Assembly (NCBI GenBank): GCA_002437725.1 | Contig: DJRF01000022.1 | Span: 37,217 to 101,216 of the forward strand | Length of the DNA stretch: 64,000 bases | Reading direction: 5' to 3' | Source of the DNA: Treponema sp. UBA6367 | GTDB lineage: Bacteria; Spirochaetota; Spirochaetia; Treponematales; Treponemataceae | Shown: piece by piece, positions 1-9,400 of the stretch | Layout of the letters: the number at the start of each line of letters is the position of its first letter | How positions within the stretch are numbered: position 1 is the stretch's first letter | Translations under genes and position numbers: made by a program | The notes under the pieces: generated by a model | Told to the model about the DNA's origin: nothing | What the model saw: the letters and a program-made list of their open reading frames with translations, nothing else | The model's database searches: none

Positions 1-518
1 AGAACAATCAGCGGTTTTGCAGAGCCGGCGAACAAAGTTTGCAGCTTCATCTTTAATTCGTCAAAATTTTCGCCAACGTAATTTTCCACATGGTCAACAA
101 TAATTCCTCTGCTGACAACCAAAGAAACACGGCTGTAACCGCGGACAATTGCTCCAGGTTTTGGTGTTTGCTCCAGAATAGTGCCTTCATCTCCTGGATT
201 TTGGGAATACCGCAGCGTTATTTTAGGATAAAGCTCCTTTTTCTGCATTTCTATAAGCGCCTGGGCAAGTTCTTTTCCACGGACTTCAGGAACCATAACT
301 TCTTCCGGACCTCTAACATTCGTAAAAAACACAACTGCGCCGAAAAACACTAAAACTACAACGGCAAAAATTACAGTCCAAACAAGGGTTTTTCCATTTG
401 ACTGAAGATTATCAAAATAATTAAGAACACTTACTTTAGAAAAGCGAAAATTCTTTATTTTTGAGCACATTGTTTTTGTGCCATTTTTTATTTTTTCCAA
501 AAAATTGTTCATTTTCAT
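1..518 (-). CDS. PASTA-domain membrane protein (3' end outside window)
   Basis: The reading frame starts at an ATG at 518 (a second in-frame ATG lies at 512) and runs off the left edge, so the C-terminus is missing. About 35 basic cytoplasmic residues are followed by one membrane segment (around TVIFAVVVLVFFGAVVFF). Then come extracytoplasmic PASTA-like repeats: VPEVRGKELAQAL opens one, ILEQTPKPG marks its end, and a second begins near VDHVENYVGENFDEL. PASTA domains bind peptidoglycan or muropeptides and usually sit on Ser/Thr kinases or penicillin-binding proteins. No kinase domain is present in the visible part, so this looks like a stand-alone anchored PASTA protein. The gene begins 21 bp after the fmt stop and probably belongs to the def-fmt operon. 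No clear ribosome binding site is seen. Confidence 0.8.
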   Translation of the reverse strand, partial: MKMNNFLEKIKNGTKTMCSKIKNFRFSKVSVLNYFDNLQSNGKTLVWTVIFAVVVLVFFGAVVFFTNVRGPEEVMVPEVRGKELAQALIEMQKKELYPKITLRYSQNPGDEGTILEQTPKPGAIVRGYSRVSLVVSRGIIVDHVENYVGENFDELKMKLQTLFAGSAKPLIV

Positions 519-539
519 AGATTTTACTTTATCATTTTT

Positions 540-1523
540 TTAGTGAATAGACAACAACGAACCAATAAAGTCTCTTGCTCCGTTCATAAAAGATTTGTAG
601 TCCATTGCATTTTTGCCTTGACGCTGAAGTTTTGTAATTGCAAAGAAGCCTTTAGCGCAGCGAACTATAATTCCTTTATTTTTTATAAAAGAACAAACAG
701 TTCCTGGCTTTGCACTTAAAAACTCATTAAGATTTAGATTACCAGCCTCGCTTTCATCAATTGAAAAACCTTCCAATATGCGGATGACTAAAGACTTTTC
801 AAAGCACCAGGCGCCAGGCTCAGGAAAATACCCCCTGACAAAAGCATCTATGCAAACGCTATCTTTGTTCCAATCTAGCAAGGCATCTTCTTTTTTTATT
901 ATCTGTGTATAGCTAGCCGTTCCTGTTTGAATTTTTCCTTCCGGAAGTTTTTCAGTTTGACTCAACTGAGCTAAAACTGAAGAAAGAAGCTCCGCCCCTT
1001 TTTTTGCGGCTTCGTCTAGCAAAGACCCGGCAGTTTCTTTTTTTGTAAGAACCACAGGATATGAACTTAGAATATTTCCTTCATCCATTTTTAGGCTTAT
1101 TTTTTGAACAGAAAAAGCAGTTTCGCTATCTTCATTAAGAATCGCAGCATTAACTGGCGTACAGCCGCGATACTTTGGAAGAGCTGACGGATGCAAATTT
1201 ATTCCGCCAAATCTAAAAAGACTTAAAAACTTTGGACCAAAGATATGCCCGTAAGCAAAGCAAACCAAAATGTCAGGAGAAAGCGCTTGTATTTTTTGCC
1301 TACATTCGCTATCTAAATGTTCTGGAGTAAAAACGTCCACTCCAAGCTCCAAAGCAGCAGAATGAACTGGCGTTGGCAAAGGCGTTTTATGCCTTCCTTT
1401 TGCACTCGGTGGATTTGTAAGAACACCTACAATTTTATATCCACAAGACAAACCTGCCTGATTAAGCAAACGGAGCGTAACAGCAGATGCGTCTGGACTT
1501 CCTGCGTAAACAACACGAATCAT
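540..1523 (-). CDS. fmt: Methionyl-tRNA formyltransferase
   Basis: It transfers a formyl group from 10-formyl-tetrahydrofolate to methionyl-tRNA(fMet) for translation initiation. The 327 residues match the family length of about 310-330. The N-terminus MIRVVYAGSPDASAVTL is the usual formyltransferase nucleotide-binding start. GGINLHPSALPKYRG is the conserved catalytic signature (normally SLLP/HPSLLPKYRG), and the KMDEGNIL segment follows. The C-terminal OB-like domain (about 205-327) contains LDWNKDS, typical of Fmt. It lies 2 bp downstream of def, the enzyme that removes the formyl group later, so the two are almost certainly cotranscribed. No missing residue or truncation is seen. Confidence 0.96.
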   Translation of the reverse strand: MIRVVYAGSPDASAVTLRLLNQAGLSCGYKIVGVLTNPPSAKGRHKTPLPTPVHSAALELGVDVFTPEHLDSECRQKIQALSPDILVCFAYGHIFGPKFLSLFRFGGINLHPSALPKYRGCTPVNAAILNEDSETAFSVQKISLKMDEGNILSSYPVVLTKKETAGSLLDEAAKKGAELLSSVLAQLSQTEKLPEGKIQTGTASYTQIIKKEDALLDWNKDSVCIDAFVRGYFPEPGAWCFEKSLVIRILEGFSIDESEAGNLNLNEFLSAKPGTVCSFIKNKGIIVRCAKGFFAITKLQRQGKNAMDYKSFMNGARDFIGSLLSIH

Positions 1524-1525
1524 AA

Positions 1526-2101
1526 CTATTTTCCCGCTTTCTCAGCCTTTTTCGCTTTAGCTGCTTCTATTTTCTTTTGCTTAGCTTCCCGTGCAAGTCT
1601 TTTTTGCTCTGCTTTCGCTGCTCGTTTTTCAAACTGCTGCTTTGTCTTTTCTGCGAAATTAGGGTCTCCTCTGTCTATAAAAAGGATTCCTTCCAAATGG
1701 TCGTATTCATGCTGAATAATTCTTGCAAGAAGACCGTCCGCATCCAAGGTAAACCGTCTTCCCCTTTCATTTAAAGCCTGAACAGTAACTTTTGCAGGAC
1801 GCTTTATAGTTTCGTAAACTCCAGGAACACTTAAACAGCCTTCTTCATAATCTAGCAAGTCTGCGGAAGTCGATATAATTTGAGGATTTATAAAAACTCT
1901 ACGGATTCCATCATCTGCAACAACCACAAAAAAGCGCTTGCTTACTCCTGCCTGAGGACCTGCAAGGCCAACGCCGTCGGCAGCTTCCATTGCTTCAAAC
2001 ATTTCATTAAAAAAAGCACGAAGCTCATCATTTATTTCCTCTTCCAAAACTGGCTGCGCCTTTTGCCTTAAAATTTCTTCTCCTAATTTCGTAATTCTCA
2101 T
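1526..2101 (-). CDS. def: Peptide deformylase
   Basis: It removes the N-formyl group from nascent proteins, using a metal ion. All three family motifs are present: GVGLAGPQ (43-50), EGCLS (87-91, Cys metal ligand) and HEYDH (131-135, two His ligands and the catalytic Glu). The core ends near residue 165. A Lys/Ala-rich tail (about 165-191) follows, probably helical and basic, which could help ribosome binding; that role is inference. The first gene of the visible def-fmt-PASTA run is this one. Its upstream gap carries a 206-bp repeat element. Confidence 0.97.
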   Translation of the reverse strand: MRITKLGEEILRQKAQPVLEEEINDELRAFFNEMFEAMEAADGVGLAGPQAGVSKRFFVVVADDGIRRVFINPQIISTSADLLDYEEGCLSVPGVYETIKRPAKVTVQALNERGRRFTLDADGLLARIIQHEYDHLEGILFIDRGDPNFAEKTKQQFEKRAAKAEQKRLAREAKQKKIEAAKAKKAEKAGK

Positions 2102-2122
2102 AAAAATTCCTTTTACCTTATA

Positions 2123-2328
2123 TAGCCCGAATTCCGAGTTTTTTATAAACTGTGAAAAAAAAGCTTTCAGCGACTTTACAATTTGCTAAAGATGGTTGTA
2201 CTCGCACTTCGTTTGAATTGATTGGGGTTGCTAAGCAACCTTAATAGGTTTTATCGCACAAAATCTTCAGAAATTATAAATTCGCTTACGCTTTTGTTTG
2301 TTTTTCTAAAAACTCAAAGTTTAGGCTA
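2123..2328 (+). repeat. Intergenic palindromic element, long family, copy 1
   Basis: A 206-bp element has imperfect terminal inverted repeats: tagcccgaattccgagtttt on the left and the complement of aaaaactcaaagtttaggct on the right. Its core has ttgtactcgcacttcgttt, the small palindrome gttgctaagcaac, and cgcacaaaatctt. The same core recurs at 44605-44798 (same orientation) and 41358-41556 (inverted). Ends-only derivatives occur at 42427-42480 and 52818-52899. It has no coding capacity and lies between def and the AEC permease gene. Confidence 0.75.
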
Positions 2329-2339
2329 TTAAAATTATA

Positions 2340-3281
2340 TTAAAAAATTTTTTCTGCAATGCCAATACACAAAGGTAACATTACAATACTTATGGCACTT
2401 GTTACAAGACACAAAAGAGCCGCATAAGATTCGTCCTTATTGAATATAACAGCAAAACTTGAAACGCTCATTCCAACAGGACACAAAGCCGCGATATAAA
2501 CAACATAGCAAATAAGGCGCATATCTTTTACATTCGCAAAAAGTTTATACGCGGCAAAAACTATTATAAAAACGGCTATCGCCAATACAATGTGCTTTAT
2601 CAAACTAAATTTTATAATTCTAATTGTATAGGAAACTTTTTCTTTCTTTTTAAAATTAGCGAACAACATTCCTAGAAGAATCATCGCCAGGCAAGTATTC
2701 ATATCTCCAATTAAGTTTAGCGGAACTGCGATTATTGAAGGCAGCCTTACCGGAAGACAAAAAATAGCAAGACCTATAACTAAAGCTATTATATTTGGAT
2801 TTAAAATAAGTTTTTTAAAATGGATTCTTCCTGCAAACATCAGGTAACCAAAAGTCCATAAAAATATATTGAAAGTTGCAACAAATCCTAGCAAATAAAA
2901 AACAGCTTCATGTCCTAAAGCCCCGTCTATCAATGGAATACCTATAAAGGCGCAGTTTGTAAAAACAAAGGCGATTTTGTCTATGCAGTCAAGTTTTTTT
3001 TCTTCTTCATCCTTTGAGCGAGCAAAAACTAGAGCTATAGCAATCATAACAAAATGGACGGCCACAGAAAGCAAAATTACTATCAAAAAACTCTTAAACT
3101 TTCCGATTTCAAAATCCAAATTAAATCTACTGATAATCAAACAAGGATTCACAAACAAAACAAGTATTTTGCTCACAAATTGCTGCTCTGAATTCCCAAA
3201 GCGAAATGCTTTAGTTACTGCAAAGCCCGCAACAGAGATTATAAACATGACAAAAAGCTGGCGCGCAACAAGAAGATACAT
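2340..3281 (-). CDS. AEC-family (auxin efflux carrier-like) permease
   Basis: This is a 313-residue integral membrane protein with about ten hydrophobic segments in two halves, separated by a charged cytoplasmic loop (RSKDEEEKKLDC, near 90-100). The first segment is followed by LFVNPCLIISRF, which fits the AEC fold, where a conserved Asn-Pro breaks the first helix bundle. FIGIPLIDG and the late CPVGMSVSSFAVIF segment are also typical. Family members export or take up small organic acids; the substrate cannot be read from sequence. The start lies 3 bp after the hisD stop, so it is cotranscribed with hisD, but a histidine-pathway role is not implied. Confidence 0.85.
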   Translation of the reverse strand: MYLLVARQLFVMFIISVAGFAVTKAFRFGNSEQQFVSKILVLFVNPCLIISRFNLDFEIGKFKSFLIVILLSVAVHFVMIAIALVFARSKDEEEKKLDCIDKIAFVFTNCAFIGIPLIDGALGHEAVFYLLGFVATFNIFLWTFGYLMFAGRIHFKKLILNPNIIALVIGLAIFCLPVRLPSIIAVPLNLIGDMNTCLAMILLGMLFANFKKKEKVSYTIRIIKFSLIKHIVLAIAVFIIVFAAYKLFANVKDMRLICYVVYIAALCPVGMSVSSFAVIFNKDESYAALLCLVTSAISIVMLPLCIGIAEKIF

Positions 3282-3284
3282 TTT

Positions 3285-4649
3285 CTATTCCAGCCTGATT
3301 CTAGCCGCATGCGCGTGCGCGGCAAGTCCTTCCGCATCGCCAAGGAACCCAGCGGCTGCCGCGCTTTTTTTCAAGCCTTCGCTGCCTTTTTCCGCGCGCA
3401 AAGTTGTTACAGTCTTCAAGAAAACCCGGACGCTCAAGCCACCTGTAAATCTAGCCGAGCCGCTCGTTGGCAGCGTGTGGTTCAAACCAGCAGCGTAATC
3501 GCCAAAGACCTCGGCTGCATAGTCCCCGATGAACAAAGAACCAAAATTATGCACAAGCGATTGAATTTTATCGCGCAAAGAGCCTGCTTCCATTGCAAGC
3601 TCAAGATGTTCCGGAGCCTTTAGATTTGCAAGTTCCGCGGCCTGCTCCAAGTCGTCACAAATTATGATTCGACCGCAATTGTCGATACTTTGACGGGCAA
3701 TTTCCTTTGTAGAAAGTTTTTCCAGCTGTTTTTCAATCTGTTCACTGACTTTTGCCGCAAATTCCTCGCTGTCTGTTGCAAGAACTGGCTGGGCAACAAC
3801 ATCGTGTTCCGCCTGCGCCAAAAGATCGGCGGCAACCCACTGTGGATTTGCAGATTTGTCGGCAATAACAAAAACTTCTGTAGGGCCGGCAACCATATCG
3901 ATTCCCACTTTTCCGTAGACTTCTTTTTTTGCGGCGGCAACAAACTTGTTTCCAGGACCGACAATCACATCAACAGGAGGAATTGTTTCTGTTCCGTAAG
4001 CCATTGCCGCAATTGCCTGGGCGCCGCCGCAGGCATAACATTTTTTTACACCGCAAATATATGCCGCCGCAATAATTCCTTCATCTGCATAAGGCTTGCC
4101 GCCAACGAAAGGTGAACCGGGAACGCCAAGACCTGCTTTTTGGGCGGTAGACTTATCTTCCGGATGAACACGTGGCGGAGTACATAAAACAATCTCTTTT
4201 ACACCGGCGGCAATCGCAGGTGTAACGGTCATTACAACTGTTGAAACAAGCGGAAATCTTCCGGCCGGAACATAAACACCGGCACGCTCAACAGGAATTG
4301 TTTTTTGCCCCGTAAACATTCCAGGTGTAAGTTCAATTTCAAAATCGTCGAAAGAGGATTTCTGGCGCAAAGCAAATTTCAAGGCAAGCTCGTGGGAATA
4401 ACAGATTGCGTTGTAAATTTCAGGATTTTCTTTTTCAAGTTTTTGCGCGGCGGCTTTTAATTCATCTTCTTCTATTAGAAATGTTTCAGGTGATGAAACG
4501 TCAAATTTCTGTCCGTATTTTTTTAAGGCTGAATCGCCGTTTGCGGCAACATCTTCTATAATTGAATGAACGGTTTCATTTGTTGTTCCAAAGGAACGAC
4601 CTTCAAACCATTCGCCCTCAAGTTCATTTGCTTTTACAATTTTTATCAT
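3285..4649 (-). CDS. hisD: Histidinol dehydrogenase
   Basis: It oxidises L-histidinol to L-histidine in two NAD-dependent steps at the end of histidine synthesis, using zinc. Of its 454 residues, PVERAGVYVPAGRFPLVST (119-137) and GGAQAIAAMAYGTETIP (208-224) with GPGNKFVAAAKKEVYG are family signatures. LLAQAEHD (276-283) holds Gln and His zinc ligands, and the NHTLPTSG segment is in the C-terminal half. It is slightly longer than the usual 430 because of an extra loop around 165-190. A GGAG ribosome site precedes the ATG. It lies downstream of the HisA-I-E gene across a 400-bp repeat-rich gap and directly upstream of the AEC permease. Confidence 0.97.
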   Translation of the reverse strand: MIKIVKANELEGEWFEGRSFGTTNETVHSIIEDVAANGDSALKKYGQKFDVSSPETFLIEEDELKAAAQKLEKENPEIYNAICYSHELALKFALRQKSSFDDFEIELTPGMFTGQKTIPVERAGVYVPAGRFPLVSTVVMTVTPAIAAGVKEIVLCTPPRVHPEDKSTAQKAGLGVPGSPFVGGKPYADEGIIAAAYICGVKKCYACGGAQAIAAMAYGTETIPPVDVIVGPGNKFVAAAKKEVYGKVGIDMVAGPTEVFVIADKSANPQWVAADLLAQAEHDVVAQPVLATDSEEFAAKVSEQIEKQLEKLSTKEIARQSIDNCGRIIICDDLEQAAELANLKAPEHLELAMEAGSLRDKIQSLVHNFGSLFIGDYAAEVFGDYAAGLNHTLPTSGSARFTGGLSVRVFLKTVTTLRAEKGSEGLKKSAAAAGFLGDAEGLAAHAHAARIRLE

Positions 4650-4705
4650 TTTTACTCCATTAAAAGGTCAATGAGAAAATGTCAATTTTCGATTTGACTT
4701 TTTAA

Positions 4706-4733
4706 GTTGTTTCGCAACGAAGTGAGAAACAAC
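4706..4733 (+). repeat. Hairpin repeat with conserved CGAAGTGA loop, copy 1
   Basis: Arms gttgtttc (4706-4713) and gaaacaac (4726-4733) pair perfectly around the loop gcaacgaagtga. A second copy at 50659-50684 keeps the loop (acagcgaagtga) and the following cagttrata but has a different, still paired, stem. Confidence 0.7.
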
Positions 4734-4765
4734 AGTTGATAACAAGTTTGCATCGCAAACTTGAA

Positions 4766-4804
4766 AAGATAAAAACTGACAACATTTTTGACAGTTTTTA
4801 TCTT
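4766..4804 (-). terminator. Strong hairpin, possible terminator or processing site
   Basis: Arms aagataaaaactg (4766-4778) and cagtttttatctt (4792-4804) form a perfect 13-bp stem with a 13-base loop. It lies within the leader of hisD if transcription comes from the hisA-I-E promoter. It lacks a clean T-run, so its role as terminator is uncertain. Confidence 0.45.
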
Positions 4805-5049
4805 AACTCCTACATTGGATGCGGCAAGGACTGTAGTGGTCCGCAGAATGCGGATTGCGAAACAGAGTGAAACGATGTGAAGCAATGAAGTGCTTGGCAC
4901 GCAACCACGAAAAGTGCCCAACAAATTATATTGAGACTGCTCCCACCAAAATCACCATGAATTTACGAGTTTTCAAAGAAAACTCGCAGAGAAAGGTTGT
5001 GTTGATTAAGCCCATCATCCGAATGCATAGGCAACCATCTCAACCTTTC

Positions 5050-6351
5050 TCATTTTTCTTTATGTCTCTTATCAAGTTCGTTATAGACATCTTGCCAATT
5101 AACACCTTCTTTGTACATAAGAACGCTCACAAAATACAAAAGGTCTGCCGCTTCCCAAATAACCTCATCTTTTCCATCGGCCTCGCAGATTTCCTCGGCC
5201 TCTTCCTCAACTTTTTCGCGCACGCGTTTATTGTCGAGCGTTGCAGTGTATGAGCCCGGCTTTGGATTTGCAAAACGTTCAGAAATTGTCGCGTAAAGGC
5301 GTTCCAACGTGGATTTTTCGTCCGGAGCAGAAGAAAAACACGTCCAGCTTCCTGTGTGGCACGCGCCGCCATTCGGTTTTACAGTTGCAAGAATTGTGTC
5401 GCGGTCGCAGTCTGCACGTAGTTTAATGACATCCAGAAAATGTCCGGATGTTTCGCCTTTTGTCCACAAAGTATTTCGCGAGCGGCTGAAAAATGTAAGT
5501 TTTCCAGTCGCAAAAGTTTTTTCAAGAGCTTCGCGATTTGCATAGCCCATCATCAGAACTTCGCGGCTCCGCTCATCTTGCGCAATAACTGGAATCATTC
5601 CGCCGGTTTTCTGCCAGTCAAGGCAGCGCACAAAAGCGTTTTTTAAACTGACTTTATCTGTGTAGAGCGCCATTCCAAGCTGAACGTCGCAGTGCATTTT
5701 TTCAAGCGTTTCAATTTCTTCTTCTGAAGAAACGCCGCCGGCAACAACAACTCGGCAACTTACAGCAGCGCGAAGCTCTTTTGCCATCTCAAGGTTCGTT
5801 CCCTGCATGCAACCTTCTTTTTCAACACAAGTAAAAAGAAGCTCCGAGCAATATTTTTCCGCAAGTTTCGCGCCTTCAACAAGCGGAACGTCGATTGTTT
5901 CAGTCCAGCCTTTTACAGCAATTTTTCCGTTCAAAGCGTCAACACCAATAATTATGCGCTGTTTTCCGATTGCCGCAACAAGCTCGTCCAAGAATTCTGT
6001 GTTCAAAACGTCGGAATTATTTTCCGGATTCTTTTTCCATGCGCTTGAGCCGATTATAACTTTTTCAGCCCCAAGAGAAATCAATTCGCGCGCACGCTTT
6101 ACAGAACGAACTCCACCGCCCGTGCGAACATTTCCTTTACGCAAAAGACTTTTCAAAAGCGGCGTATTAACCGTATCGCCTTTTGGATTTGTATTTCCCA
6201 TTGCCGCATCAAGGTCGATAACAGCAACTTCGCCATATTTATCAAATTCTTTTATAAGAGCGTCCGCATCGTCGCGCTGAAGAACAAGCTCTTTTCCATT
6301 TTTTAACTGAACAACATGACCACCTTTTAGGTCGATAGAACTGATTACCAT
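5050..6351 (-). CDS. HisA-HisI-HisE fusion protein of histidine biosynthesis
   Basis: The 433 residues carry three enzymes in one chain. Residues 1-243 are a HisA-type TIM barrel (ProFAR isomerase): SSIDLKGG with Asp7, IIIGVDALNGKIAVKGW with Asp138, and phosphate loops RTGGGVRS and VVAGGVSS. Residues 244-340 are HisI (phosphoribosyl-AMP cyclohydrolase): FFSRSRNTLWTKGETSGH, ADCDRD and GGACHTG, with cysteines for zinc. Residues 346-433 are HisE (phosphoribosyl-ATP pyrophosphatase): EEEAEEICEADGKDEVIWE and AADLLYF. HisI-HisE fusion is common, but an added N-terminal HisA is unusual. A promoter with TTGTTA (6389-6384) and TAAACT (6366-6361) predicts a leader of about three bases, and no ribosome site is seen. 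Confidence 0.92.
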   Translation of the reverse strand: MVISSIDLKGGHVVQLKNGKELVLQRDDADALIKEFDKYGEVAVIDLDAAMGNTNPKGDTVNTPLLKSLLRKGNVRTGGGVRSVKRARELISLGAEKVIIGSSAWKKNPENNSDVLNTEFLDELVAAIGKQRIIIGVDALNGKIAVKGWTETIDVPLVEGAKLAEKYCSELLFTCVEKEGCMQGTNLEMAKELRAAVSCRVVVAGGVSSEEEIETLEKMHCDVQLGMALYTDKVSLKNAFVRCLDWQKTGGMIPVIAQDERSREVLMMGYANREALEKTFATGKLTFFSRSRNTLWTKGETSGHFLDVIKLRADCDRDTILATVKPNGGACHTGSWTCFSSAPDEKSTLERLYATISERFANPKPGSYTATLDNKRVREKVEEEAEEICEADGKDEVIWEAADLLYFVSVLMYKEGVNWQDVYNELDKRHKEK

Positions 6352-6360
6352 AACGCTAGA

Positions 6361-6389
6361 AGTTTAACGAATTTCACAAGATTTAACAA
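6361..6389 (-). promoter_or_regulatory. Predicted promoter of the hisA-I-E gene
   Basis: On the minus strand TTGTTA (6389-6384), a 17-bp spacer and TAAACT (6366-6361) precede the ATG at 6351 by nine bases. Transcription would start about three bases before the ATG. Confidence 0.5.
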
Positions 6390-6434
6390 TCGAAAGAATT
6401 TTCTGGCGGAACAACCGCCATACAGTCGCACACA

Positions 6435-9400
6435 CTACTCAATCTCATACGTCATCATCAAACCTTTGCCTTTTACATCACATTCTTCTTTTTTATAATC
6501 AAATGAAATGTGCTGCTTTTCAAGGTTTCTTTTTACGGAATCTGTAAATCTTATGCGGCCCGGCGTGCAGCAGGATTCCATCCGGCTTGCAACATTAACG
6601 GCGTCGCCCCAAATGTCGTAGATAAATCTATTAAGACCGATTACACCAGCAATAACCTTGCCGGAATTCAATCCGATTCTTATTTCAAACTTTATTTTTG
6701 CAGTCTTGTTGTATTCTTCCAAATCTTTGTACATTCCAAGCGCAAAATTAAACATTACAAGCGCATGATTTTCATTTTTGGCTGGAACTCCACAAGCCGC
6801 CATGTAAGAATCTCCAATCGTCTTGATTTTTTCAACGCCCATCTGCTCCGCCCGCTCATCAAAGCGAGAAAACAAGTCATTCAAGGATTTTACAATATCT
6901 TCCGCCGACTCGTTGCTCGTTTTTTTTGTAAAACCGACAATATCCGAAAAAAGAATTGTAACATCGTCAAACGCGTCAGCGATTGTTTTTTCGCCGGCAA
7001 GCCCTTTCATTCGCTCCGCAATCGAAACAGGAAGAATATTTTTAAGCAAGCGGTCAGAATCATCTTTTGCCATCTCAAGCTCGACCGTTGCCTTTTGAAC
7101 TTCCGTTTCAAGAACAAGCCTTCTTTTCTTATTATTATAAGAAAGCAAAAAGAAGCTGAAAACAATTATTCCGGCAACAACCAGCGCAACCAAAACCCAG
7201 AACCACGCTTTCTGATAAAAAAATGCCTTTTGAACAAGAACAACACTAGCAGGCTTCTCCGATTTTACGCCGTCACCATTTATAACATTGACTTTAAAAG
7301 TGTATTTTCCAGGCTTTAAATTTGTAAACGAAACCGTGCGGAACGCCGTCAAATCAGAAAAACCTGAATCATAGCCTTCTAGCATATAGGAAAAACGGTT
7401 TCTTTCGCTCGCCGTAAAACTCAATCCCGTAAATTTTATGTCGATGTGCTTTGTGCCGGCAGGAATTTCAATTCCCTGCTCAAAAGAATTATAAACTTTG
7501 TCATCGATATCAACTTCCACAATCTGAATTATAGGAAGAATCGAAGAAACATTTGTGCGAACAGGGTCATAAATCGCAAATCCATCCGCCATTGTAAACC
7601 AAATTCTTCCATATTTGTCTTTCATGCTAAGGGCGGTTGAATTCGTACCAGAAGATTTCAACCCGTCATTCTGATTATAAAATTTGCAGTCGACATGCTG
7701 AATTTTTCCATCAACAACTTTTAGAATATCGTTAAAATCCACAGAAGAGATTCCGCGGTTGCTAATCATCCAGGCATAATCGTTTTCGTCCACAAGAAGC
7801 TGAAAAATCGCATCCGAGCCAAGCCCGTTCGCAGAAGTCAGATTTACAAATCCAAGATTTCCGTATGATTCAGCCATAGCCGCCGCAACAACCTCATTTT
7901 CAACAAGCTCACTAGCTTTTCCTTTAAAACAAGAAATTCCAGAGCCTGTGCAAATCCAGAAACGATTTTGCTTATCCTGCGAAATTTTAAAAACGACGTT
8001 TCCGGCAAGCCCAGAATCAGTTGAAATTTTCTTTACAACCGCGCCGTCCTTCATAAGGTAAACTCCGCCGCCGTCAGTTCCAATCCAAACAAATCCGTCA
8101 TTATCCTGATAAATGCACATTATGTATTTATTATCAAAACCATCTTCATCAGCAAAATTTTTTATTGAACCATCTTTGTGAATTACAGAAAGTCCAGTCG
8201 TTGTTCCGCAGTAAATATCACCGTTTTGAGATTCAACTGAAACTCTAGTTTTGTTTCCCGCAAGATTTTGGTCCGTTGACCAGCTTAAAATTCCTTCTTT
8301 TGTATAGCGAATCTGGGCAGGCTTTGAATAGCAGTTGACCAGAATATCGCCGTTTTGCGCAACTCCAACATGACGAATCCGCACATTTTTGCAGAAATCA
8401 GTAAGTTCATTCTGCACCTGCACTTCATTTTGATAGCAGAGAAGCCCTTCATCCGTTCCTAGCCAGACGCGGTTATTTTTATCTTCACAAATAGCATTTA
8501 CAGAAGAAGAAAGTTTGTTCATTCTGAATTTTCCAAGACTGATTTTACCGATTCCGCCATTGTCGGTTGCAACCCAGATATTATGCTCGCGGTCCTCCAA
8601 AATCTTATTAATCGAAGCATTTTGAATCTGCGTGTTGTCATCGTAAGTTGTATAAATGCCATCGCTATAAAGCACAAGCCCGCGTTCAGTTCCAAACCAC
8701 ATAGAACCGTTTGAATCCGAATAAATACATTTAGAAGGCACATAATCAATAATTGTGCCGGACTTAATCTTGTCAACAAACCCGTTAGAAACTTTTACAA
8801 CACCGGACGCACCAAGAGCGAACCAAAAATTGCCATTTCTATCCTGAGAAACTGCAGAAGGAATAAAATTTCCAAGATAGTCAAGTTCTGTAAACTTTTG
8901 AAACGAACCGCTTGAATAAAGATAAATTCCGTTTTCTTCCGTCGTAAGCATCCAGATTCTTCCGGCGGTATCGCAGTAAAGACCGCTTACAATAACGTGA
9001 GAAATATCAATTTTTTCAGAAGCAGACGGTTTTACAACAGAACCTTCGGGCGTAATGTAGACAACTCCAGAAGCAGTTCCCACCCAGACATTGCCAAAGC
9101 GGTCTTCCACAAAACTGCGCACAGAATTGTTCGGAAGTCCGTTTTCCGTAGAAATATGCTCCTTTATTTTTTTAGAAACTTTTTGAACGCCTTCATCGTT
9201 TGAACCAATCCACATAAAGCCTTTTGAATCTTCAAAAACAGAGCGTGCAGAAATGAATTTTAGTTCAGGATTTGAATACTTATTTAAATTTTGAAACTCA
9301 AAGCCATCAAATTTTAAGAGAGCTTCATAAGTTCCAAAATAAAGATAACCGTCTTTTGACTGAACAATATCCAGCACAGAATTTCCCGGAAGTCCATCCG

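Larger units (their letters stand above)
4650..5049. other. Repeat-rich intergenic region between hisD and hisA-I-E
   Basis: This 400-bp gap has no credible gene. It is packed with hairpins: tcaattttcgatttga (4682-4697), an 8-bp-arm hairpin at 4706-4733, aagtttgc/gcaaactt near 4744-4762, a 13-bp-arm hairpin at 4766-4804, and gagaaaggttg/caacctttctc arms flanking about 4991-5049. The last overlaps the end of the upstream gene and could act as a terminator, although no T-run is obvious. An 80-codon open frame here is repeat-derived. Confidence 0.7.

Noticed and set aside
4682..4924. 80-codon open frame on the minus strand between hisD and hisA-I-E
   Set aside because: It is made entirely of palindromic repeats, has no ribosome site and no recognisable protein pattern.
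6510..7319. 269-codon open frame opposite the sensor cyclase gene
   Set aside because: It lies wholly inside a well-supported gene on the other strand and shows no family pattern; it is a shadow frame.
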